Source: Watersipora subatra (Eukaryota; Bryozoa; Gymnolaemata; Cheilostomatida; Watersiporidae). Taken from it: a stretch of DNA of 64,000 nt. Under the pieces are notes generated by a model, which was not told where the DNA came from, ran no database searches, and was given only the letters and a program-made list of their open reading frames with translations. Where the stretch lies: NCBI RefSeq assembly GCF_963576615.1, contig NC_088709.1, forward strand, positions 76,304,538-76,368,537, written 5' to 3'. Shown piece after piece: positions 51,501 to 62,640 of this stretch. How positions within the stretch are numbered: the stretch's first letter is position 1; each line of letters opens with the position of its first letter. The position numbers and the translations under genes are program-made.

Positions 51501-54500
51501 GAAACAGATGTGTAGTGGAAGGTAGATGATGAAGGAGATGGAAAGGATGAGGGTAGAGATAATGACAGATATTCAGAGCTTAGGTTAGCTGACCATTAAA
51601 TCATCATATCATATTTATTAGTTTTATATTCAAGATATTCACAATTTATATTTCATTATCAAGGTCAGCCATTCTGCTTGAACTGGTTCTAGTCTTCCTT
51701 TTCCTTGCACTACGTTTGCATCAAATGATAATTACTTAATGAAGTTGTCTGCTCATGTCTTTCTACAATTCCGGCTTTAATTCCAGAGAAAACGATGCCT
51801 TCTCCCTACTAGCACTCGTGCTAGTCTACCTTAAATCTATGATTTTACAACTAAAAAGGAGAATGAAAAAGACTGCTTTATATCAAATCTCAGCACACGA
51901 AGCTAATTTATCCTAAAATTTATGTCATATACCAAGGAGAGTATGTTGGAGCTAAAATCTTTATAAAAATATAATGTACATGTATTTTGGTTAACGTTTC
52001 AAAGGCTCAAAGTGCTTCAGGTAATTGTGTACAACTAACCATACACATAGCATGAACTATTAACCATACACATAGCATGAACTACTAACCATACACATAG
52101 CATGAACTACTAACCATACACATAGCACGAACTAATAACCATACACATAGCATGAACAACTAACCATACACATAGCATGAACAACTAACCATACACATAG
52201 CATGAACTAATAACCATACACATAGCACGAACTAATAACCATACACATAGCATGGACTAATAACCATACACATAGCACGAACTAATAACCATACACATAG
52301 CATGGACTGATAACCATACACATAGCATGAACTACTAACCATACACATAGCATGAACTACTAACCATACACATAGCATGAACTAATAACCATACACATAG
52401 CATGAACTACTAACCATACACATAGCATGAACTACTAACCATACACATAGCATGAACTACTAACCATACACATAGCATGAACTACTAACCATACACATAG
52501 CATGAAAATAGATAAAATAAAGCCTGTGAATAAAGAAAGCTTTCACTGTTACTCCACCTTAGAGTATCACACATACCTAGACCTTAGTGCACCCTAAAGA
52601 CACGCAGACCAGTCTAGGCTTGCCTATGCATCTAGAGGAAGTTATATATAATATGCTGCATTAGTTATTCTAACCATGACTAGTCAAAATTTAATCAGCT
52701 TAATTTACCTATTTTTATTGCTTTTGATTTTTAGGTTTCTCCAATTTGTTCATTTCTAACTACGAGCTATGTTGTTTTGAAAAAAGTCGGACAAGGTGTA
52801 TCGAATCAAAGATTTGTCCAAATTAAACTTGATATGTTGTAAAGCTCATATGCTTAGATGACTGTCAGTAGGTGGTCGACTATGAACAGCAGGTAAAAGA
52901 CAGTTTAGACAGCAGGTAAGACAGTCTAGACAGCAGGTAGAAGACAGTCTAGACAGCAGGTAGAAGACAGTCTAGACAGCAGGTAAAATACAGTCTAGAC
53001 AGCAGGTAGAACACAGTCTAGACAGCAGGTAGAACACGGTCTATACAGAAGGTAGATGACTGACTAGACAGCAGGTAGAACACGGTCTAGACAGCAGGTA
53101 AAACAACGGTCTAGACAGCAGGTAAAACACAGTCTAAACAGCAGGTAGAACACAGTCTAAACAGCAGGTAGAACACAGTCTAGACAGCAAGTAAAACACA
53201 GTCTAGACTACAGGTAGAAAACAGTCTAGACAGCAGGTAGAACACAGTCTAAACAGCAGGTAGAACAACCTGACAGTTTTAGAATAAGAACTTGTACATG
53301 GAGACTACATTTTTCTACAAGATGAAAAGGCAAACACAGAGATGCATCAGCTAATCAGTGAGATTCCTTTAAACAAACTTGTGGCCCAAAGTCTAATAGA
53401 ATAGTTAGAATGACCTCTTGAACTTGGCAGCAGGAGGACAGAGATGAGTTACAGTCAAACATGGATAACTCAAACTTCACGGGACCGAGCAAAAGTGTTT
53501 GAGTTATCAGAGTGTTCAAGTTATCAGAGCACTGTCACAAGTGCATGTATTTAACAGAAGATAAACGTACATATACAAAATATGTATAAAGCGAAATCAT
53601 AGATTGCTTGTTGCAAGTTATAGGGCCTCTCATGTAAAGTTTCAAAAGTATTTATCAGGAAGTATAAATATTTTTCTATCACTTGAGATTTGTTTGTTGT
53701 TTTAGGTGATGTACTGCCATGACGTTTTCAGATTAAAATTGGCAAAACTTGATCGCCGTTAAAACACTCAGAAAAAAGACCCATCATTTTCCTCTGAGTG
53801 TTTTAACAGAGATCAATTTTGCCAATTTTAATTTTAAAACATCCTGGCAGTCACATCACCTAAAACTACAAACAAATCTCAGCTGATAGAAAAATATTTA
53901 AATTTTCAGATAATTTTTAAAACTTCACACGAGTACACATTTACGACCAATGCAAAAACGCATGCTTTACATCTGATCAGTTGTTTCATTTAAAAAACTT
54001 ATCAAGTGTAGTCTGTGAAAAGATGTTTTGTTGAGAAAAATCAACAGTGTAACTGAGTGTAGATATAGCTTTTAAGCAGTTATTATAGTCCTTGACCTCT
54101 CTCGTATCTATAAAACGTCTGAGGACATCTAAAGCGTTGTTTGCATCAGCCATGGTAGGTGGATTAGGTTCAACAATCTCAGCCTCATCTTCTCCATCAG
54201 AATCATCCAGAGTACCCCAAGATGTCACAGACTGCACAATTTCCGCATCACTCAAATGCTCAGCAACAGTGACGTCTGCATCAACCGCTAAAAGCTCATC
54301 TGCAAAACTAAACTCTATTTTAAGGGAAAGTAACACTACGTTTAAAACATTTGTTAGGCACTATTGACGGTCATAAATGTAGCCCTTTATTGGGTCGAAT
54401 TCATGATAATTTAACAGCATAGGCTATTTCAAGATTACCTACTTGATGTCACATTTGATGTAGGATCTATGGTATGTAGTAGCAGATTTAGATTTCTCAC

Positions 54501-57500
54501 AGTGTCACCTTCTTCATTATCATCAACAGTTGAAGTCACATCTGTTTGATCAAGGTTGGTATGACCAAGCCCGTGGTGAAAACAGCGAGCTATGGTTTCT
54601 TTCGTGACACAGTGCCATGCTTTGTGCACCCAGCGTATAGCTTGTAAAACATTAATAGATGCATCTGGCTTCTTTCCATGAGTGTCAATGTAATCAACGG
54701 TAAATTGCAAAACTTGCTGACGATAGTAAGATTTGAAATTTCGAATAATTCCTTGGTCCATAGGTTGCAGCACACTTGCGGTATTGGGTGGTGTGAATAA
54801 AAGCCTGATTGACATAAGCCTATTCATAGTTGGGTGTGATGGACAGTTGTCAATGATGAGAAGCACTTTTCTGTTTTTTCTGGTCATCCGCCGATCAAAA
54901 TCTCTTAACCATGCTTGAAAGATGTCACTCACCATCCAAGCCTTCTTGTTGTGGTAATACTGACATGGAAGGTTAGTAACATTTTTGAAACAGCTGGGCT
55001 TCCCAAACTTTCCTATTACAATAGGAACTTCCTTCTCGGTGCTCGACATGTTAGCACAAAGTGCCACAGTCAGTCTTTTTTTTGACAGCTTCCCTCCACT
55101 ACACTTCTCCCCTTTAAAGTGCAACGTTTTGTCAACCATGAGCTTGTAAAACAACCCGGTTTCGTCCATATTGAATATGTCATCATAAGTATACGTTTGA
55201 AGTAATGGAGTTAGCACCTCTTCCTTCCATTTTTCCACCTCTCCAACATTAACTGCAGCTGACTCTCCAACAACTCTCTGACCGCCAATAGAATGCCTTT
55301 TCTTCCACCTGTCGATCCAACCGCGAGAAACAATAGTATCTTTCCCTAAATCCTGTAAAAACTTATTAGCCTTTTCTAATAAAATTGGCCCATCGATTGG
55401 TACGCCTTTACCACGCATTTGTCTAAACCAAGTCAATAACACACCATCCAAATCATCGTGCGACGTTGAACGATCTCTTAACCTTGATGAACTTTGGTCA
55501 CATAACGATCTTATTCTTTCTTTCTGTTTAATCCATGTTGACACTGTACTTCTTGGAAGATTTTCTCTTTTTGATATTGCAGATGACTTTTGTCCTGCTT
55601 CAATTTGCTCGATTATTTTAAGTTTTTCAAAAGGTTTCCACGCTTTTCCTTGTTTTCGTGAGGCCATTGCAAAGCGGATGTTTGGTATAGCGGACGCCGG
55701 GCCACGAATATATTTTTGACATTTTTTCTTTATATATCCACGTAATTATAATCACTCTTACAATATGCATTTTGCTTGTTGTGTCGATCTTTATTAAATT
55801 TTTATCGCTAATACTTTTTAACGTTTTTAGTTTGGCCGTAACTTAGCCGACGCGTTAGCGACCCCATTAATCAGGTTTTATACGGTTTCTTAATCAGTTC
55901 CATTATGCGGTACGGGGGAAATATATATACACTATACACATATAGAGAGCGCTTTCCTCGCTAGGAAGGCAGAGTAGTCGTAGCTCCATGACTAATGTAA
56001 ATTCCTTCGGATTAAAACCAACTTCGGTTTGTTTTAAGTTGGTTCCTTTGGCACAAAAACTGTTCGAATTATCAATGTTAAGTTCGAGTTATCTATAGCA
56101 ATTTACCATTACGTGGGAACGGACCAAAGAAACCGTTCAAATTAACCATGTTTTCGAGCTATCCGTGGCCGAGTTATCCATGTTTGACTGTATTAGGCGT
56201 CCTACTGGGAAAAGAATGGCCGTTAGACTTACATGATGAATACCCTGGCACAGCCATTCTTCCCTGCACAGAGCTGACAGCGACTATAGTACCACCTCCT
56301 TTCTCAATCATGTTGGGAAGAATTCCTTAAAATTATATGATAATATTTGTATCAACGTATAATCATGAGGAAGACTGAAATCTAGTCTTGTTTTTCCAGT
56401 CTATATAGAGGTGAGAAGAGATTATAGTGTTTCTCCTTATCTGTATAGCCCACAGTTAAAGGAGGTGGGATGAGATAATATTTACAACTAGTTATGGTAA
56501 TAGCTTCATTATGTTTAAACTTATACTGAAACCAGTTATGGAAATGCCTCCCATGGTATGTAGAATTGCCTCCCATGGTATGCCCATCTTGCAGTAGACT
56601 GTTGAAATGCTGATGACTAGGAATTTTATTTGCTGACTACGCAATACTTATATATGGGCAGAAAGAGAAAATAAAAAAAACTTGGACATGCTTCAATATT
56701 TTAGTGCAGCTAAAAATAAGTGGCTGTGCATTCATTGTTTCTGTATTATTTATATATTCATTGTTTCTGTATTATTTATATATTCATTGTTTCTGTATTA
56801 TTTATATATTCATTGTTTCTGTATTATTTATATATTCATTGTTTCTGTATTATTTATATATTCATTGTTTCTGTATTATTTATATATTCATTGCTTCTGT
56901 ATTATTTATATATTCATTGTTTCTGTAATATTTATATATTCATTGTTTCTGTAATATTTTTACATATTTAACAAATACGAGAGCACGTTGATTTTACAGC
57001 TATAGCAGTAGAACATACCTAGCCTTGAAATCTTTAACAGTAAAAAAACGATTTAAAATGGATTACAAAGACTCCACAATCATAGGGGCCTATATATATT
57101 AGATGTAAAAGCTCTGATCAAAGTAACAAGGATATGATAATCTGTTTTTATTCATGTAATGAGTGAGACTACTCAGATAAACCATGCTTCCAACCTGACA
57201 AGGTGACAGTTCATGTGTGTCATTGACCTGTGCAACAGTTCAATGACACATGTGCCAAATACAAATTATTTTACATTATTTTACAAAAAAATTACTGAGA
57301 ATTTATAGTCAAGATATCTGTCTAACATATCCTTAGTAATAGCTATCTGTCTAACATACCCTTTGTAATAGCTATCTGACTAACATACCCTTAGTAATAG
57401 CTATCTGTCCAACATACCATTAGTAATAGCTATCTGTCCGACATACCCTTAGTAATAGCTATCTGTCTAACATACCCTTAGTAATTGCTATCTGTCTAAC

Positions 57501-58925
57501 ATATCCTTAGTAATAGCTATCTGTCTAACATACCCTTAGTAATAGCTATCTGTCCAATATACCCTTAGTAATAGCTATCTGTCCAATATACCCTTAGTAA
57601 TAGCTATCTGTCTAAGATACCCTTAGTAATAGCTATCTGTCCAACATACCCTTAGTAATAGCTATCTGTCTAACATACCCTTAGTAATAGCTATCTGTCC
57701 AACATACCCTTAGTAATAGCTATCTGTCTAACATACCCTTAGTACTCGCTATCTGTCCAATATACCCTTAGTAATAGCTATCTGTCTAACATACCCTTAG
57801 TAATAGCTATCTGTCTAACATACCATTAGTAATTGCTATCTGTCTAACATATCCTTAGTAATTGTTATCTGTCCAATATACCCTTAGTAATAGCTATCTG
57901 TCTAACATACCCTTAGTAATTGCTATCTGTCTAACATACCCTTAGTAATAGCTATCTGTCCAACATATCCTTAGTAATTGCTATCTGTCTAACATACCCT
58001 TAGTAATAGCTATCTGTCCAACATATCCTTAGTAATAGCTATCTGTCCAATATACCCTTAGTAATAGCTATCTCTCCAACTTACCCTTAGTCACAGCTAT
58101 CTGTCCAAAGTAGTTAATGTTCATAACTTTCTTAAAGGTGTCGAGCTCAAGATCTGCAACCTTGGCCTTGCATCCGATTCCAGCATTGTTGATAAGAATG
58201 TCCACCCTTCCGAATAAGGAAATAATGCGCTGACATGCCTTTGGGATAGAATCATGGTCTTCTAGGTCAAGGAAAACTGGAGTTACGCTGTTAGCCGCAG
58301 CCTGTCAATAATATTATATGATGATTGAACCCTAGAGGAGATCAGAAGTGAGGTGCATGGATTACTTATTACTGCTATATGTAATGGAGCCAGATGAACA
58401 GAGTAGTGTACAAAGGAGGTGTACGGAGTAGGTGTACAGAGTAGGTGTTCAGAGTAGGTGTACAGAGTAGGTGTACAGAGTAGGTGTACAGAGTAGGTGT
58501 ACAGAGTAGGTGTACAGAGTAGGTGTACAGAGTAGGTGTACAGAGTAGGTGTACAGAGAAGGTGTACCAAGAAAGTACCATAAAACTAGCCAGCAGATTG
58601 AACAGAAACTAAGGGTATGATGACTTGGCACAGGAATAAGACTGGGATAGCTCTCACTAATCAAAACTTGTCACTAAATGTAGCCTTGGAGGCTAAATAC
58701 AGCAATCATCTTTGTTGATATGATCCACTCACCATCACTCTATTACGTTCTCATTTGCAACTGTAAACCAATACATATGTATCCAATGATTGCCTCCAAG
58801 GCTATGGTATGCCAAACTTACTTTATAAGTCCTAATTAGCTCCAATTTCAGATTATCAAGTTTTTCCATATTTCTGGCAACCAGTATAACTCTGCAGCCA
58901 CGCTCCACACACTTGTGAGCTAGTG
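48343..58925 (-). CDS. DHRS7B: DHRS7B-like short-chain dehydrogenase/reductase, 5' partial
   Basis: Five minus-strand exons, 5' to 3': 58925-58822, 58301-58085, 56325-56233, 50129-49962, 48521-48343, about 253 residues, all phases consistent (1,0,1,1,1). Classical SDR features: 'GCRVILVARN' strand, 'VDILINNAGIG' (NAG motif), 'IVAVSSVQG' with catalytic Ser, and Y-G-A-S-K, whose Tyr codon is split by the intron between 56233 and 50129. The spacing around 'NYFGQIAVTKGILPNMI' and the hydrophobic C-terminal 'VYIRVISPWLF' best fit DHRS7B, an oxidoreductase of ER/peroxisome membranes in mammals. The exon with the TGxxxGxG cofactor loop is missing and should lie right of 64000. The symbol is by family resemblance. 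Confidence 0.85.
48942..48982. repeat. 11 bp-arm hairpin
   Basis: GCCGATGTCTA and TAGACATCGGC enclose a 19-base loop that itself has 'ggg...ccc'. It lies in the last intron of the DHRS7B-like gene, 420 bases from the last exon. Confidence 0.7.
49094..49225. repeat. 66 bp tandem duplication with palindrome
   Basis: The phrase 'ggctatgtgctgactagtag' followed by 'agggtgacagatcactc' occurs twice. The first copy includes the perfect palindrome GATCACTCGAGTGATC; the second has GATCACTCAAGTGATC. Confidence 0.8.
49226..49961 (-). other. DHRS7B-like intron, nothing recognised
   Basis: AT-rich sequence without a coding frame, array or element that I can identify. Confidence 0.4.
49962..50129 (-). CDS. 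DHRS7B: DHRS7B-like exon with catalytic Tyr-x3-Lys
   Basis: Acceptor 'tttcctaatag', donor GTGAGT, phases 1 to 1. Begins by completing the Tyr codon of YGASK, then 'HALQAFCDSLRSENKRHDID' and 'VLVVSPSYVTTPFA', the SDR segment with the conserved S/P-G-like turn (here SPSYV). Confidence 0.88.
50270..50420. repeat. 45 bp minisatellite, about 3.3 copies
   Basis: Unit 'gtatatgtaggacagcacaa' followed by 'ctccaaagaactgaaaagtccctga'. It starts about 140 bases before (on the minus strand) the acceptor of the YGASK exon. Confidence 0.9.
50570..51395. mobile_element. Possible degraded mariner-type MITE
   Basis: Left end 'atgccctgacatacaagtgc' with repeated 'ctcaacatacaagtg', and a right end that in reverse complement reads 'gcagtcatatttcaacatat'. 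The ends are only loosely similar, but 'tgccttgagacacgagtaaa' and 'ttgacatacgag' inside look like mariner terminal sequence. No transposase. Confidence 0.35.
51396..52027 (-). other. DHRS7B-like intron, nothing recognised
   Basis: AT-rich, no feature identified. Confidence 0.4.
52028..52505. repeat. 25 bp minisatellite, about 19 copies
   Basis: Unit 'taaccatacacatagcatga' plus 'actac' (or 'actaa'). Confidence 0.95.
52876..53270. repeat. 23 bp minisatellite, about 17 copies
   Basis: Unit 'cagtctagacagcaggtaga' plus 'aca' with small indels (21-25 bp). Confidence 0.9.
53452..56190 (-). mobile_element. Full-length Tigger/pogo DNA transposon
   Basis: A 2739 bp element flanked by TA (53450-53451, 56191-56192). 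Ends CAGTCAAACATGGATAACTC and the inverse 'gagttatccatgtttgactg' give near-perfect 20 bp termini. It encodes an apparently uninterrupted two-exon transposase on the minus strand and sits in a DHRS7B-like intron, in sense with it. All parts needed for mobility appear present. Confidence 0.92.
53986..55667 (-). CDS. Tigger/pogo-type transposase (two exons)
   Basis: Exon 1 is 55667-54443: an N-terminal CENP-B/psq-type helix-turn-helix ('KLKIIEQIEAGQKSSAISKR', residues 15-55), a second HTH of Tc5/CENP-B type (75-135), then a DDE domain with D168 ('NMDETGLF'), D273 ('IIDNCPSHP') and D304 ('QPMDQGIIR'), a DD30D spacing typical of pogo. Without splicing it stops at residue 410. A donor GTAGGT after 54443 and an acceptor before 54314 would join a second exon (54314-53986) in frame, adding an acidic tail of about 109 residues ('DDSDGEDEAEIVEPNPP'). 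The tail is open to its own stop, which supports the join. DNA binding and cut-and-paste transposition at TA sites is the expected function. Confidence 0.88.
56233..56325 (-). CDS. DHRS7B: DHRS7B-like exon with catalytic Ser
   Basis: Acceptor 'aattttaag', donor GTAAGT, phases 1 to 1, 93 bases. Encodes 'ILPNMIEKGGGTIVAVSSVQ' and 'GRMAVPGYSS', the latter immediately before the split catalytic Tyr codon. Confidence 0.88.
56326..56726 (-). other. DHRS7B-like intron, nothing recognised
   Basis: No gene or element seen; 'cctcccatggtatg' occurs twice (about 56547 and 56569). Confidence 0.4.
56727..56960. repeat. 26 bp minisatellite, about 9 copies
   Basis: Unit 'tattcattgtttctgtatta' plus 'tttata', nearly perfect. 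Confidence 0.95.
57310..58110 (-). repeat. 29 bp minisatellite seeded on a DHRS7B-like donor
   Basis: About 27 copies; on the minus strand the unit is 'gacagatagctattactaag' followed by 'ggtatgttg'. The first copy is the end of the coding exon ('ggacagatagctgtgactaa' then gg|GTAAGTTGG). Each later copy therefore repeats the exon end followed by a GTATGT- or GTATAT-type donor-like site. Confidence 0.93.
58085..58301 (-). CDS. DHRS7B: DHRS7B-like exon with NAG motif
   Basis: Acceptor 'attattgacag', donor GTAAGT, phases 0 to 1, 72 codons. Encodes 'VTPVFLDLEDHDSIPKACQR', 'FGRVDILINNAGIG' and 'KVMNINYFGQIAVTK'. The DL and NNAG blocks are classical SDR cofactor-domain features. Confidence 0.92.
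58395..58570. repeat. 13 bp minisatellite, about 12 copies
   Basis: Unit 'gagtaggtgtaca'. Small open frames (period 13 residues) on the minus strand are artefacts. Confidence 0.93.
58822..58925 (-). CDS. DHRS7B: DHRS7B-like first visible exon
   Basis: Acceptor 'ttctgttttag', donor GTAAGT, phases 1 to 0. Encodes 'ALAHKCVERGCRVILVARNM', the helix and second strand right after the SDR glycine loop. The loop itself must be on an upstream exon that is not between here and 64000 as far as I can see. Confidence 0.85.
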
Positions 58926-59204
58926 CTAAAACAGAAGAGCCACCGTAAACAATATCAATAATTACATGTAAACCTTCGTGGGAGGCCAGTGAAAGAATCT
59001 GCCAGCGGCTCTTTGGCTCATTTAATCATCTAAGCCAGGGGTGTCAAACTCAATTGTAAAAGGGGCCAAAATTCAAAACATACTTTAGGTCGCAGGCCGA
59101 ACAGGATAAACATTTATTTAACACACTAAAACTAAATGTTTTTGGAACATAAATACGAATAAAAACAGACAGGAATATTATTCTGAAACAAACTTAAACC
59201 TTGA

Positions 59205-60111
59205 AGGTTGACTTGCAACAAAATTCACATTACAGTTATATGGTATCTTAAGATTCACCATGTCTTACTCTGCTGTGTTGTAGGTGCAAAATATGTGGAA
59301 ATGTGATTTCAAGCTCTTAAAAGCTCAAAAATGAACAATTAAAGTGGTTGTAGGCTGGAATCCCATATTTTGATGACATATTCAACTCGACAGGGTTATT
59401 TTTTTAACACGTAATGTTATCACGTGAAATCAAATGCCAATTAAAAGCTCAATATAAAACATCTCGTAGCACTAGTTTATGACAAACACTTCGGGCTCTA
59501 CCAGAAAGCCCCTATTAAATATAGATGCTCACTACTTGAAAGTTTCGTTTCAGCTCGATCTAATCATCTTGTCGTAATCTGATCATGTGACCCATATTCC
59601 CCGCTATATGGTGCGAACAATTTCTGCAGCATCTGTAGACTATCACAGGTGACCAACAGACTCCTCGTGTTTATCAGAGGATGATATGCACCCACTCGAG
59701 CTAAGGTTAAAAAATTAAACTGATTTTTAGGTTATGTTTTGAGATATCAGTGCTCAAATCGACAGCATTACAATGATAATGAAATAGACTTATAAGGACA
59801 ATAAACATGGTTTCATTGAATACGTGAAGTATATTTGTGAAAATATTTCGACGAATGAGGTTGCATTAACGTGTAAACAGAAACACATTGTGTTCAACTA
59901 CGTCACATTTGAGCCGTTTTGAGAGGGATTCCAACCTATGGCCGTTTTCATGATGGCTGCGATCAGCTGTTCGTTTTCGAGCTTGTAATAGCTTTTGAGA
60001 GCTTGTAATCACATTTCTACATATTTTGGACCTACAACACAGCAGACTAAAACAAGGTGAATCTTTTGATACCAAATAACTGTAATAAGAATTTTGTTGA
60101 AAAGTCAACCT
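59205..60111. mobile_element. TTAA MITE, copy 3, inside the hAT element
   Basis: Same family as 37059-37912, about 907 bp. The left flank has become TTGA; the right flank TTAA (60112-60115) is shared with the piggyBac insertion. A minus-strand frame at 59866-60108 spans its terminal repeat only. Confidence 0.8.
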
Positions 60112-60115
60112 TTAA

Positions 60116-61576
60116 CCCTTTGACAGGGGAAACGACCGGAATGTCGTTTATCGGTTGCGTGGGGAAACGACATTTATGTCTATTTCGGTAGACATTTATA
60201 AAGCTGTCGCCTAGTAACGTTAAATAAAGGATATGAACACTAGCAATTCTTAAATATTATCGGCAAGATATTAATCTATGAACTTCTATTTGAAACGATT
60301 ATCTGAGAGGCGTCGTTTTGTGCTATAAGCTAAAGAAATACGAATTCGTGGCACTTTCGAAAAAATAGATGTTGGAAAATCCAGTCAAATCGCAGCACGG
60401 CGTTCCAAACGAAAAAGTAAAGATTTATTTGATCCTGCGATCGTTATTGATCTTTTGTCAGAGCAATATGATGATTTAAACAATGGAAGTGATGTTAACT
60501 CTGAAGATTTTGAATATACCGAGAAAAGTGATGGTTACGGCAGCTCGGACGATGATGATATTATATCCACTCAAGCCGTTGTAAATAGGAGTACAGTGTG
60601 TGGTAGAAGCAGCTCCATATCAAGGAATAACCGTGCTAATAGCTCTAATATACAGGATTCTAATATTGAGAGACTAGAAGATGAAGTAACTGCAACCACA
60701 TCGACTTCAAGTCAATGGAAAACGGTTACTGACTTGGATAATGACAAGCCTCCATCACTCCACGATTTCTCTGCTCACACTGGGCCAAACTTCATACCAC
60801 CTGCTGATACTTTACCGATGGAATATTTTGATTATTTTTTTCTTCCTGTCAATCAAGGTGGAAGTAGTTTGTGGGACCGGCGAGAAGACGCTTTGGAATG
60901 GTCAGGTCAAAACATTACCAACTGTAGTGGTGGAATACAATGATGGGATGGGTGGTGTTGACGTATAGCTGATCAAATGACCAACGTTTATGCTGCTGAG
61001 CAAAGAACAATGAAATGCTGGAAGAAAATATTTTTCCATCTCCCGGACAGAACAATGACAAATGCATATATTATGTATAAGCTAAATCCCAACATCGCAA
61101 AGCCAATGGGGCATTATAACTTTATTGTAGAGGTAATTGAAGGCCTGCTCGGTGGTTACCAAGAGAGTCGACAGCATGTTGGTAGGCCAAGCCTGGGTGC
61201 CATGCAGTCAAGATTTACAGCTAGACATTTTTGTGAGACAATTCCAGATAAGAAACGTGAAGCCTGTGCTGTTTGTAGCAAGAGCAGGGTTAGCGGCTAC
61301 AAAGGAACACGAATAACTACATGGTGTAAAAGCTGTGGCGTTAGACGCTGCCGTAAGGAATGCTTTCAAACATTCCACGCATAGACAATTGTACTTTGTT
61401 GTATTTTTTTGGTAGCAGTACATTAGTAAATAGATGTTATGCAAATTTTAGGTACATATGTAAATACATTTCAGTTCGAGCTATGTATATTCATAAAATA
61501 CAAGATTTCTTGAATTTTCGAAAATAAATTACACGAGTTTCGGTTGTTTTTGGGGGGCTTATACCCGGTCAAAAGG
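60116..61576 (+). mobile_element. Internally deleted piggyBac element
   Basis: Flanked by TTAA on both sides (60112-60115, 61577-61580), with short inverted ends CCCTTTGACAGGG and CCTTTTGACCGGG. It contains both ends of a piggyBac transposase without the middle. It landed exactly on the TTAA beside the MITE. Confidence 0.88.
60455..61384 (+). pseudogene. piggyBac transposase, catalytic core deleted
   Basis: The first part (to 60943; its open frame reaches back to about 60330) is the acidic Ser/Asp-rich N-terminus running into 'FIPPADTLPMEYFDYFF', the start of the transposase core. The next readable block is 'VVEYNDGMGGVDV' (frame shift near 60940), which in intact proteins comes some 300 residues later. 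Then 61384 ends a C-terminal part with 'DRTMTNAYIMYKL' and a Cys-rich finger ('CAVCSKSR', 'CKSCGVRRC'). The Asp triad lies in the missing segment, so the copy is inactive. Confidence 0.85.
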
Positions 61577-62640
61577 TTAAACTACTTCTATTTATTTTTT
61601 GCTCTTCAGAAAAATGTATTGTTAAAAAAATTCAAATTTCTTTGCTCCTATGTCAATGTATATAAAAAATAAACTTAAATATCCCAAAAAGATTTGACTC
61701 TCCTTAAGAATATCTCCTATCAAAATTATACAAGTTAGAAATATGAACACGCTAAAAAACATGGAAATATACATAAAATGTGTGCTGTTCAGCAATAACA
61801 ATTTAAATCATTCAGTTTTCTTTGCTCATATGACTTTGATCTGATTATATAATCTGACCGAAACAACAAATTCATTTACGTTCAGTGTAATGTCCTGTGT
61901 TGTGGAGACTCCCAAAATAGACAGCAGCGCTCACCAGTTTAACTGCTATAGACCTTTCAAGCATCAACAACCCTCAAAGTATGAGTAAATGCAATCAATT
62001 GTAAGCATCAAAATCTACATAAATATATTGTTTATGGTTCATGGTAGGCAAAACTTTGTCTTTATTCAACGAACGATATAATACTCATGACACTACAAAT
62101 TTCTGTAAGGGACATAGACAGAACAAGCGCTATCACTTCTTTATTGCAATAGCTCTTGTTCTGTCAATGTGTCCATGGCAGAAATCTTCCACAACTGATT
62201 CTGTATCTATTTCAACATCTTTATATTCGTGTAATATTAGAAGATTATTTAGACAGCTGCCCCATGGTGCTCCTCATCAATGTTTTCATTCGCTTCAATG
62301 CAGAAAAGGATCACTCACTCACTGCATTAGTGGCAGGTGAAACTAATACTAGATTAGTGAGCCTCTCTACTTCGTCGCTAGTTGGGGAAATGGAGCGATG
62401 AAGCAAGCAATGAACTAATTTACTAGCAGCTAGCGCTGTAGCGTTAGTTGCTAGTTGTTGGAAATTCCAAATGAATGCGCTTAGTCTGCAATTCTTAGTA
62501 CTTAACCGCCAAAAATCATTGAAAAGTTGGGGCGGCTCAGCCGCCCAGTCACTCCAGAGAACCCGGGCCTGTCAGCGCCTCATATCAATGGGCCATGGAT
62601 AGCAATAATGTAAAATGATTTTGCAAACCAGATAAGATTA
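61577..62640. other. Right part of the hAT element, no gene recognised
   Basis: AT-rich, with small frames (62041-62340, 62156-62401) that show no hAT transposase motif by eye, though 'CQCVHGRNLPQLILYLFQHL' could be degraded coding sequence. Toward the right end it becomes GC-rich ('ggggcggctcagccgcccag'). Confidence 0.4.
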
